Of a DNA stretch of 64,000 bases, positions 45,500-53,209 are shown in pieces. The position numbers and the translations under genes were made by a program. Source of the stretch: an uncultured Mycoplasmatota bacterium. GTDB lineage: Bacteria; Bacillota_I; Bacilli_A; RF39; UBA660. The notes under the pieces were generated by a model. The model had not been told where the DNA came from, did no database searches, and saw only the letters and a list, made by a program, of their open reading frames with translations. The stretch covers positions 15,181 through 79,180 of the forward strand of contig URZY01000007.1 in NCBI GenBank assembly GCA_900552495.1, read 5' to 3'. Every line of letters begins with the position of its first letter. Position 1 is the first letter of the stretch.

Positions 45500-45556
45500 A
45501 CCAAAACACCATCCTATTTACATATTACCATAATATTAAAAAAAGAAGCAACATCT

Positions 45557-46078
45557 TTATTTTGCTTCATCTCCATACAAGTTATTATATTCATCAAGAA
45601 CCAATAACATTTCCCGACCAATTTTTTCATCTAAATTTCTCTCCTCCATTGCTCGTTTCAAAAAATTTCTTAATTCTCTAATAGAAATATAAAATAAATT
45701 AAAATCAGTCTGGCATTCTAATTCATCATAATGTGTCTCCGCATAATTAGGTTTATCATCCGTTCGCAACACATAATAATAAATTTTATTACAAACCTTC
45801 TTATTCTGATTAAAATAATTAGAATCATATGTTGTTATTTGCATAAAAGGTCCGTTAGAAGTAACTGAAATCCCCGTTTCTTCTCTTATCTCCCTCTCTA
45901 AGCAATCATCCAAATTTTCATCATCCTCTTTATGACCACCTGGAAATTGATAAGTTCCATTATTATGTGCTATTAAAATATCACCCGTACTATTTATAAT
46001 TAATCCTTTTACACGAATTACTTCAAAATCTAAATCTTCTTCCTGCAAATTATCATCATTAAGTAATATACGTCTCAC
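45557..46078 (-). CDS. Nudix hydrolase
   Basis: 173 residues with an intact Nudix box (GHKEDDENLDDCLEREIR, then EETGI) after FEVIRVKGLIIN. The substrate is unknown. Start is GTG 46078, eight bases after AAGGTGG. Confidence 0.85.
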   Translation of the reverse strand: MRRILLNDDNLQEEDLDFEVIRVKGLIINSTGDILIAHNNGTYQFPGGHKEDDENLDDCLEREIREETGISVTSNGPFMQITTYDSNYFNQNKKVCNKIYYYVLRTDDKPNYAETHYDELECQTDFNLFYISIRELRNFLKRAMEERNLDEKIGREMLLVLDEYNNLYGDEAK

Positions 46079-46103
46079 GTTTTAAACCACCTTTTCTATT
46101 AAA

Positions 46104-47135
46104 TTAATATACAAATCTTTCCCAATACTCTGTTACATTAGGCTTAACGGTCTCAAGAAAGTAATCAATTTGTTCAGACATAGTTTTGGCTTTTAGCCAA
46201 ACCGTCTTTCCTGTATTTAAACAACTTGCCTTATTAGGCATCATCATATATTCAAAAGTTGAAGCTCTATCCTCATATTCATCTGTTTGTGCATAACTAT
46301 TAACAAAAGGTGCATCTGCCGAATAAACTCTCGAATAAGCATAATTATTATTAATTATTCCATACGTAAAGTCCGCTGGATTCAATGTATTCCATGAAGT
46401 AAATCTAAAACCTTTAGAAAATATATATTTCTCAATATAATGATATACCTCATGATGAAGCGTATCATCAAAATCATAATCAGTGGCAATCGAAATAATA
46501 ATATTCCTATTTGTTGAGTCTGTAACACCTGTCACATTAGCTGTTGAATATCTTTTAATTAAATATATTGTTAATGGAAAACCATTATTAGCTATTTCCT
46601 GAAAAAAACCATTTGGATATAAAGATAGCGTACTTTTCAAATTATTAAGTGCTGTTCTTGATTCTGTAGCGTCACTAATTATAGTCGTTGACATACCTCC
46701 TACGTTATATCCAGAAACTTCACTACCATACTTTACCGTTATTCCATATTTAGTTTCTATTTCATTTCTAAGTGTATAATTAGTCTCATCAATCGTTGGT
46801 GTTGTCGGTTGAACTGGTGGTGTTACTGGTTGCTGTGGAGTTGGTGTTGAACTTGGTGACGGTTTTACTACACTAGGAGTTTGACTAGGGGTTGGAGTTG
46901 GTGTAACAGGTGTAGTTTGTTCAACCTCTTCCGGCTTATCATCAACCGACTCCACATCATCCTTATCAACCGGAGTAACAGAAATATTATCATCTGCTCC
47001 TGCCACAACCGTAACATCTTTCTTAGGATCTAAAACATAATTATCGTTAAATTGTAAATAAACCCCAAATATAATTAATACAATCGAAAAGAAGATTAAC
47101 AATTTAGCCAAAAACATTTTTGCTTTTGTCGTCAT
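46104..47135 (-). CDS. Anchored Pro/Thr-rich putative zinc metallopeptidase
   Basis: 343 residues. Helix at about 8-28, an acidic region, a Pro/Thr/Ser-rich stalk (about 70-120), then a domain with DDTLHHEVYHYIEKY (HExxH) and EDRASTFEYMM (likely third zinc ligand). A surface protease held off the membrane by a stalk is likely. ATG 47135 follows GGGAG. Confidence 0.75.
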   Translation of the reverse strand: MTTKAKMFLAKLLIFFSIVLIIFGVYLQFNDNYVLDPKKDVTVVAGADDNISVTPVDKDDVESVDDKPEEVEQTTPVTPTPTPSQTPSVVKPSPSSTPTPQQPVTPPVQPTTPTIDETNYTLRNEIETKYGITVKYGSEVSGYNVGGMSTTIISDATESRTALNNLKSTLSLYPNGFFQEIANNGFPLTIYLIKRYSTANVTGVTDSTNRNIIISIATDYDFDDTLHHEVYHYIEKYIFSKGFRFTSWNTLNPADFTYGIINNNYAYSRVYSADAPFVNSYAQTDEYEDRASTFEYMMMPNKASCLNTGKTVWLKAKTMSEQIDYFLETVKPNVTEYWERFVY

Positions 47136-47194
47136 ATTAACACTCCCTTCTACTATAAACAATTATATCAAACTTTCTATATAAATTACTACTA

Positions 47195-47223
47195 TAAAAA
47201 AGAAAACAGTATCAAATACTGTT
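47195..47223 (-). terminator. Terminator of the tail-anchored gene
   Basis: AACAGTA/TACTGTT stem, TTTGA-type loop and T-rich tail on the minus strand. Confidence 0.75.
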
Positions 47224-47731
47224 AACCTAAAAGTAAAGCCGTCGCAATAATTACCATTCCTATCGCACTTATTAAAAACAATGTATAAAGAAATGTAACA
47301 TTTCCTTTCTCATTTGTTGTTAGCGTCTTTTTTGTTCGTTCTTCATCAGTTTTTACTAATTTCATTAAATAATTGGCATATTCTAACGTAATTCCATCAA
47401 TACTCATCAAATCATTATCATCAGTAATTATCCTGTATGTATACTTATTATCAGCATTCATATCAATACTATCACTTACTGCCACAACCATACTATTATA
47501 ATATGCTAAAACAAATTTTTCTAAAAACTCTTTATAAAATTCATCATCACATATAAATGAGGCTTTCTTTAATGTATCTTTAGTACCATCTTGTTGAATG
47601 AACTCTACCGTATTAGTGCAAACTTCCTCTTCAATATTAAAATTAATTAATACCGAATTCTCTTTTGTTGTTAATCGTGCTGCATTCAGTAAACTTTCAA
47701 TATATTCATCATACTTCTCTTTATTAATCAT
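47222..47731 (-). CDS. Tail-anchored hypothetical protein
   Basis: 169 residues; soluble except for one C-terminal helix (TFLYTLFLISAIGMVIIA, about 146-167). No family recognised. It follows the low-complexity gene by ten bases and is probably co-transcribed. Confidence 0.7.
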   Translation of the reverse strand: MINKEKYDEYIESLLNAARLTTKENSVLINFNIEEEVCTNTVEFIQQDGTKDTLKKASFICDDEFYKEFLEKFVLAYYNSMVVAVSDSIDMNADNKYTYRIITDDNDLMSIDGITLEYANYLMKLVKTDEERTKKTLTTNEKGNVTFLYTLFLISAIGMVIIATALLLG

Positions 47732-47741
47732 AATCCTACCT

Positions 47742-49067
47742 TTATGCTGCCACTGTTGTTGGTGGAACTGGCGTATTTACCAACACCTTTCCTTGTTCTG
47801 CCGATGCTGGTGTTTGCATTGCTTGATTCATCGTGCTAACTTGATTATACAAGGCTTGTGCCTCTTGAGTTTTTCCCTCTTTATACAAAGTACTAGCCTG
47901 TTCCATCATTCCTTCAATTTGTTTTTGTTTATTATCTTCGGTTGGTGCCAACAAGCCACTAGTCATTAATGTTTGTTCATCAGCAACTACCGTCTGGGCT
48001 GAATTAGATACTGCACTATTTCCAAAGAAACCTTTTGCAGACATTAAAGCTTTCTGCGTTTCTCTAGAACCACTTAACTTTCCAAATTGTACCCCAGTTA
48101 CCAAAATAGCCTTAGGAGCTAAAGCATCTCCTTTATTAAATCTTAAAACATCACCATTACTTGAATCGACTACTAATGCTGTATTTTCACTAACTGCTTT
48201 AGTCTCTTCTCCGGTAGAATTTACAACTGCTTCAGTCGAAGCCACTGGTGTTACTCCCTCATCTATTGGGGATAAAGCAAAAGGTGCACTAGCACTTTCT
48301 GAAACAGCAGTATCAACAACTTGTGCAGCCGAAGGCACATCATTAGGTAAAGCCGTGCTTTCACCTTGGGTTGAAACTACTTCTTTTGCCTGTTCTACTG
48401 CTGGTGCTGCAGTAATTTCTGGAACAACAGCATTTGATGTTTCTACTTTTTCAGTAGATGGAGTTTCCTCAGAAACAACTGTGGATGAATTAGTTGATAA
48501 AGCATTATCTATAGTCTTAGACTCAACTGCACTATTATCAGTTAAAGCAGTAGCCTCGGCAACTGGACCTGGAGCAACATCCGCTTTCTCTAAACTACTT
48601 TCTTCTTTTAAAGGTTCTAAACTATTTGTTTCAGGAACAACATTTTGAACAACTGGTGCCTCTTCCACTTTTCCCGCTATCTCAGTTGGACTTTTAGTAT
48701 CAGATTGAATTGTTGCTTCATCAACTACTGAACCTGTATTGTTTGACGCTACCACATCAGCTTTTTCCATTGGAGCATTCTCTAAATCCGGCGTTATCGA
48801 ATCTTCACCTAGAATTTGTTTAATTCCCTCTCCTGTTAAAGCTAACTCTGCTGCCAATCTATTAATTTTTTCTAATGAATCAACTAACTCTCCAGCCAGA
48901 TGAGCTTGCTTTTTTGCATATTCCTTAATTTTTGCTTGATCCTCAGGACTAAGGGTATCTATTTTATCAGTAAAAATATCAACTAAACCTTGTTTTCTAT
49001 AAATTGTATCAAAAAAAGATGCCTTAACCTCTTGAATCGTACCTAATAAACTTTTCTTCTTCGCCAT
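47742..49067 (-). CDS. Low-complexity Ala/Val/Thr-rich protein of unknown function
   Basis: 441 residues. The N-terminal 90 residues form helices (a short coiled coil), the central 250 are a disordered Ala/Val/Glu/Ser/Thr-rich stretch with imperfect repeats around SxxEKADV and VVxE, and the C-terminal part has a helical TPR-like pair (QASTLYKEGKTQEAQALYNQ). No signal peptide or anchor. ATG 49067 follows AAAGGTGG. The disordered centre suggests a scaffold. Confidence 0.65.
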   Translation of the reverse strand: MAKKKSLLGTIQEVKASFFDTIYRKQGLVDIFTDKIDTLSPEDQAKIKEYAKKQAHLAGELVDSLEKINRLAAELALTGEGIKQILGEDSITPDLENAPMEKADVVASNNTGSVVDEATIQSDTKSPTEIAGKVEEAPVVQNVVPETNSLEPLKEESSLEKADVAPGPVAEATALTDNSAVESKTIDNALSTNSSTVVSEETPSTEKVETSNAVVPEITAAPAVEQAKEVVSTQGESTALPNDVPSAAQVVDTAVSESASAPFALSPIDEGVTPVASTEAVVNSTGEETKAVSENTALVVDSSNGDVLRFNKGDALAPKAILVTGVQFGKLSGSRETQKALMSAKGFFGNSAVSNSAQTVVADEQTLMTSGLLAPTEDNKQKQIEGMMEQASTLYKEGKTQEAQALYNQVSTMNQAMQTPASAEQGKVLVNTPVPPTTVAA

Positions 49068-49084
49068 GGTATACCACCTTTCTT

Positions 49085-49342
49085 TCATGCATTTGCAATT
49101 TTCTTAAGTAAGCCTTGAACTACAACCCACTCATTATCATCAGTTATTTCTTGAATTTGTAAAGTTCCATTATCAGATATAACCTTTGAAATATATATAA
49201 CTTGATCGCCTTCAGCACCTTGCTTTTCACCCTTAGTATAAACAATATACTTATTAAGTCCATCATCAGTTAATAAATATGTCACTAATTCCACTTTTTC
49301 AACTGTTCCATCAGCTTTTACTATCTCAATATTATTTCCCAT
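49085..49342 (-). CDS. DUF1292-family protein
   Basis: 85 residues; VELVTYLLTDDGLNKYIVYT is the DUF1292 (YrzB-like) pattern. Function unknown across Bacillota. RBS AGGAGTG. First gene of the operon with the low-complexity protein. Confidence 0.8.
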   Translation of the reverse strand: MGNNIEIVKADGTVEKVELVTYLLTDDGLNKYIVYTKGEKQGAEGDQVIYISKVISDNGTLQIQEITDDNEWVVVQGLLKKIANA

Positions 49343-49398
49343 AATGCCACTCCTTTATTCTCTTATATAATTATACTAAATATTTTTAAATTAGTAAA

Positions 49399-50610
49399 CT
49401 AGTTAAATTGAAACATTAACCATTCTGGCTTAAATATTAAGAGTAAGCCAATCATAATCATTAATATTCCTCCAATTAAATGTGAATATTTACTATACTT
49501 AGTTGATATACCTGTTACTTCCATAGTTCTCATTGCTCCAAAAAAAACGATTAAATCATCTAGTAAGAAAAACAAGGTATACAAAAGAACGTAGAAGAAA
49601 GCCCCCAATCCTGTTATTTTATTTAAAGAAAGCAATTGCGTAAATACAAGTGGTAAGCCAGCGGAACAAGCCAATTCAATAATATTAACTGAAAAAGCTA
49701 AAGCAATAGTCCCAATAAGTGCCAAAAGCAAACTTTTTTCTTTAGTAAACTTTTTTATTCGTTCAAAAACACTTTTTCTCTTTTTTGCATCAACCACACT
49801 ACATCCGCTATCTTGGTGTTTTATAAAACTATACAAATTCCAAAGGCCACCCCCAACTGCCACAATAGCAACTATATTTCTAAGTAATATAGAAGTTGAA
49901 ATTGATACTACTAAATTTAGCCATGACATCATAATCAACATATAAATAAATGCTGAACTACCTAAAAAAGTCAAACCAATAATCCACATTCGCTTTTTAT
50001 CTTTCATTCCAATTAACATACTGATTAAAAATAATAAAACCCACATCGCACACGGATTAAATCCATCAATTAATCCCAAAATAAGAGCTGCTGTAGACAA
50101 TGATACATTTTTCAAATTAATACTTCCAATTAACGGAACTTTAACAGTTGCCTCTTCATCAGATTTCTTCTCTTGCTCCAAAAACTCATCACTATCTGTT
50201 TCGCTTTTTACATAAGTTCCATTTTTTATTTCTGTAACTACATCTTTATGCTCTCCCTCAGTGTAAAAATCAATAGCTCGATCAATTTTAGCATTAACAG
50301 CTTCGCTATAACCGACAATATAAGTTTCACCTATTATTGTCAGTGGTACTCCAGTCCTTGTAATCTCTAATTTTTCCCTAACATCTTCAAATAATTTTTT
50401 ATTATTCTCATCATACCACACTTCATAATAAATAATTTTAACATTCTTGTTTTCTTTAGCCACTTCCTCTAAGTACTCCTTCTCAGCTGCACAATGTGGA
50501 CACCCTTTACCATAAAAAAGATAAACATTAACCGTTTCTTTAGCATTAACTGGTAAAATTATCAAGAAGCTTAAAATAATTCCAATAAATAAACTACTAA
50601 ATTTTTTCAT
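49399..50610 (-). CDS. Thioredoxin/CcdA-like fusion membrane protein
   Basis: 403 residues. A signal sequence (1-23), an extracytoplasmic thioredoxin domain with GKGCPHCAAEK, a linker, then a CcdA/DsbD-like membrane domain with LIDGFNPCAMWV and IIELACSAGLP, whose two Cys normally relay electrons across the membrane. This is a domain-swapped DsbD: it would bring reducing power outward. It directly abuts the upstream thioredoxin gene. Confidence 0.85.
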   Translation of the reverse strand: MKKFSSLFIGIILSFLIILPVNAKETVNVYLFYGKGCPHCAAEKEYLEEVAKENKNVKIIYYEVWYDENNKKLFEDVREKLEITRTGVPLTIIGETYIVGYSEAVNAKIDRAIDFYTEGEHKDVVTEIKNGTYVKSETDSDEFLEQEKKSDEEATVKVPLIGSINLKNVSLSTAALILGLIDGFNPCAMWVLLFLISMLIGMKDKKRMWIIGLTFLGSSAFIYMLIMMSWLNLVVSISTSILLRNIVAIVAVGGGLWNLYSFIKHQDSGCSVVDAKKRKSVFERIKKFTKEKSLLLALIGTIALAFSVNIIELACSAGLPLVFTQLLSLNKITGLGAFFYVLLYTLFFLLDDLIVFFGAMRTMEVTGISTKYSKYSHLIGGILMIMIGLLLIFKPEWLMFQFN

Positions 50611-50871
50611 CTAAATCCCTACCTCTTCTATAACTTTACTCAACTCATCTACTGATGCCTCACCAACAATTCTCTTAACCTCTACATCACCTTTATAAAA
50701 AATAAGTACTGGTAAAATCTCCCCAACCTTATATTTTTCTACCTTTTCATAGTCTAAATCATAATCAAGATTTTCAGTTTCAATATCGTACTTTTCTAAA
50801 ATCTTTTTCCAAGTTTTATTCATTATTAAACAACCACTACACCAAACGGCATTAATCTTAACAACTTTCAT
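50611..50871 (-). CDS. Cytoplasmic thioredoxin-like protein
   Basis: 86 residues, thioredoxin fold with the active site WCSGCLIM. No signal peptide. Its stop codon touches the start of the CcdA fusion, so it is probably its cytoplasmic electron donor. Confidence 0.83.
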   Translation of the reverse strand: MKVVKINAVWCSGCLIMNKTWKKILEKYDIETENLDYDLDYEKVEKYKVGEILPVLIFYKGDVEVKRIVGEASVDELSKVIEEVGI

Positions 50872-50879
50872 TTTTTCAC

Positions 50880-51998
50880 CTACTTTATATGTAAATCTTC
50901 TAAACAGTTTTTAAAAACCGTAACGAAAGTATCCAATTCCTCTTTCGTGGTCAAATAAGACAAACTAATTCTTAGACTGCTACTTGCTCTTTCCTTATTA
51001 CGAACAACCGCATACACAGCCATTGAATAATTTCCTATCGAACAAGCAGTCTGCGTAGATATGTATATTTCATGCCTTTCTAATGCATGAAGCATCGTCT
51101 CGGATTTAATACCCTTTAAACTAATATTTAAAATATGTGGCACACAAAATTCATTACTATTTATATAAATATCTACATCACTAAGTTTCTCACGTAAATA
51201 AGTATTAAGTTCTCTAACATAAGCTTCCCTTTTTGAAATATCTTGATATGCTAATCGTAAAGCCTTAGCAAGTGAAGCAATCAAGGCTGTAGCTGGTGTT
51301 CCACTACGATAAACCGTAGTTGACTTTCCACCATGTATCAACGGTTCTATCACAATTTTTTCTTTCTTTATTAAGCAGCCAATTCCTTTCATACCAAAAA
51401 ACTTTTGTGCCGAAAAAGAAGCTAGGTCAACCTTTGATAAATCCAGTTTTTCCTTTCCCATACTTTGCGTAATATCACTATGAAAATAGCATTTTGGATA
51501 TTCAGCAACAATATTGGCTATTTCCTCAATTGGTTGTCTTACTCCAACCTCACTATTAACTGATGCAATAGTTACCAAGATAGTATCATCACGCATTAAC
51601 TCCTTTAAATTTTTTAAATCAACCCTTCCATTTTCATCTAATTTAATAAAATCAACTTCAAATCCTAAACCTTGTAAATAAGAAAGGGGTGCAATAATCG
51701 AAGAATGCTCAAGTTCCGTACTAATAATATGCCTACCTCTATTTTGGTACTTTAAACAGATTCCCTTAATTGCCATATTATTAGCCTCACTAGCTCCACT
51801 AGTATATATAACCTCATTTGTTTTAATGCCCAATATCCCTGCTACCTGATCAGTAGCTGCATCAATTAATTGTTTAGCTTTAATACCTTCCTTATGTAAA
51901 GAATTAGGATTACCAATATAATTTTTTGTTGCTTTAACAAACGTCTCTAAAACTTCTTCATTAACTGGCGTCGTTGCACTATAATCTAAATAAATCAT
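50880..51998 (-). CDS. Cysteine desulfurase (NifS/IscS class)
   Basis: 372 residues. A PLP enzyme that takes sulfur from cysteine. YLDYSATTPVN at the N-terminus, the PLP lysine in FSAQKFFGMKG, and the persulfide Cys in TACSIGNYS. Length and motifs are typical of class V aminotransferases used for Fe-S or tRNA thiolation. Followed at eight bases by thioredoxin and CcdA-fusion genes, an uncommon neighbourhood. Confidence 0.9.
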   Translation of the reverse strand: MIYLDYSATTPVNEEVLETFVKATKNYIGNPNSLHKEGIKAKQLIDAATDQVAGILGIKTNEVIYTSGASEANNMAIKGICLKYQNRGRHIISTELEHSSIIAPLSYLQGLGFEVDFIKLDENGRVDLKNLKELMRDDTILVTIASVNSEVGVRQPIEEIANIVAEYPKCYFHSDITQSMGKEKLDLSKVDLASFSAQKFFGMKGIGCLIKKEKIVIEPLIHGGKSTTVYRSGTPATALIASLAKALRLAYQDISKREAYVRELNTYLREKLSDVDIYINSNEFCVPHILNISLKGIKSETMLHALERHEIYISTQTACSIGNYSMAVYAVVRNKERASSSLRISLSYLTTKEELDTFVTVFKNCLEDLHIK

Positions 51999-52051
51999 TT
52001 TATCACTCTTTTCTTCCTCAATTATAACAAATATCTTCTAAACTTCAAATT

Positions 52052-52243
52052 CTACTTTCTATCATCACCACTTATTTTAAATAAATCATAATTAAGTAAT
52101 GCTAACGCTAATTCCATTGCCATCAATTTCTCACTAGCATCCAATCCATTATTTTCCTCTAATTCTTTTGTAATTTTTTCTCCAACTTCAATAATTTTTT
52201 TTCCATTCTTATGTAGTTTTATTTTATCAAGCATATAATTCAT
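52052..52243 (-). CDS. Small hypothetical protein
   Basis: 63 residues, helical and charged (KIIEVGEKITKELEE), with a perfect AGGAGG RBS. The RBS lies immediately after a strong terminator. No family recognised. Confidence 0.6.
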   Translation of the reverse strand: MNYMLDKIKLHKNGKKIIEVGEKITKELEENNGLDASEKLMAMELALALLNYDLFKISGDDRK

Positions 52244-52254
52244 ATTTTCCTCCT

Positions 52255-52292
52255 AAAAAAGCAGTAAACTTGTCCTAAATAAATTTACTGCT
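52255..52292 (-). terminator. Terminator touching the RBS of the downstream gene
   Basis: A 9-bp stem AGCAGTAAA/TTTACTGCT and six T's on the minus strand, followed at once by AGGAGG of the 63-residue gene. It ends the 89-residue gene and could attenuate the next. Confidence 0.8.
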
Positions 52293-52304
52293 CTTACCTA
52301 TCTT

Positions 52305-52574
52305 CTATTTATTAGTGTTTTGATAATAATCTCTTTCCGCAATTGCGGTGGCAACTAACTCCAACTCTTCTAAATCTTCGGCATCTTCTTCTTTTAAAAC
52401 CTTCTCTACTTTATATAAAATTTCTTTTAAAGTTCCACACACCATATAATTTATACCAAATCTTTTCAAAACACTTATTTCTCCATTAGTAAGCATCAAC
52501 CCATTACCACAATCGACAAAATGTCCAGAAGTAAAATCAAGTCCAGCCACTAATGCATTAATATCAAAATCCAT
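52305..52574 (-). CDS. Small hypothetical protein
   Basis: 89 residues, acidic, with two Cys (DCGNGLMLTNGE and VCGTLKEIL). No family recognised. It follows the anchored protein by about 20 bases. Confidence 0.6.
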   Translation of the reverse strand: MDFDINALVAGLDFTSGHFVDCGNGLMLTNGEISVLKRFGINYMVCGTLKEILYKVEKVLKEEDAEDLEELELVATAIAERDYYQNTNK

Positions 52575-52594
52575 TTTACTAAACTCCTAAATAC

Positions 52595-53119
52595 CTATCT
52601 ACAAGAATAACCATTATTTCTCATACGTGTCATTAATTCTCCCTCAGTATAATTATCCTTAATCTTTAAAGTCACCACTTCACTGCTCTTCGTATTAGAA
52701 TTGATCCTCATTTGTAATTCACCATTATCAACAAATTCAATATTATTTAAAATAATAGTCTCATCTTTATCTATTTCTACCCTAACACTTACACTATTTT
52801 TCATTTTTGTTACATTTACCTTTTTTGAGTCTAAATAATCATATGAATTCTCTAAGATAAACATTAAACTATTTAAATATTTATCATCTTCTAAATAATT
52901 ATCCGGCAACTTAATTGTTTTAATCAGTTCCATTTTTCCAATTTTATTACCATCAATTGTAACATCTAATTGTTCACTAATTGTAATTCCTAAATCATCT
53001 ACAACTCTCTTTTCACATACAACTAATGGTTGTTTTACCGTCGCGAATAAATAAATTATTATAACAATCATCACAACTGTAAGCACTACTGGAAAAATAG
53101 GTGTTTTCCCTCGTTTCAT
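52595..53119 (-). CDS. Membrane-anchored hypothetical protein
   Basis: 174 residues; one N-terminal helix (about 8-28), then a beta-rich extracytoplasmic domain. No family recognised. RBS GAGGTGAG. Confidence 0.65.
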   Translation of the reverse strand: MKRGKTPIFPVVLTVVMIVIIIYLFATVKQPLVVCEKRVVDDLGITISEQLDVTIDGNKIGKMELIKTIKLPDNYLEDDKYLNSLMFILENSYDYLDSKKVNVTKMKNSVSVRVEIDKDETIILNNIEFVDNGELQMRINSNTKSSEVVTLKIKDNYTEGELMTRMRNNGYSCR

Positions 53120-53180
53120 TTTCTCACCTCACAGTTTAAGTATATCATAAATTTAAAAAACAAACTACCTTTATCACAAA

Positions 53181-53209
53181 GAAAAAGAGCAGAAAGCTTA
53201 TTCTACTCT
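53181..53209 (-). terminator. Terminator of the phosphoketolase gene
   Basis: A 9-bp stem with one G-U pair and T5 tail on the minus strand, containing the stop codon. Confidence 0.65.

Noticed and set aside
45454..45681. Plus-strand open frame over the Nudix and antitoxin genes
   Set aside because: It overlaps two well-supported minus-strand genes and lacks an RBS.
48355..48648. Plus-strand open frame inside the low-complexity gene
   Set aside because: It is an antisense shadow of the Ala/Val/Thr-rich repeats.
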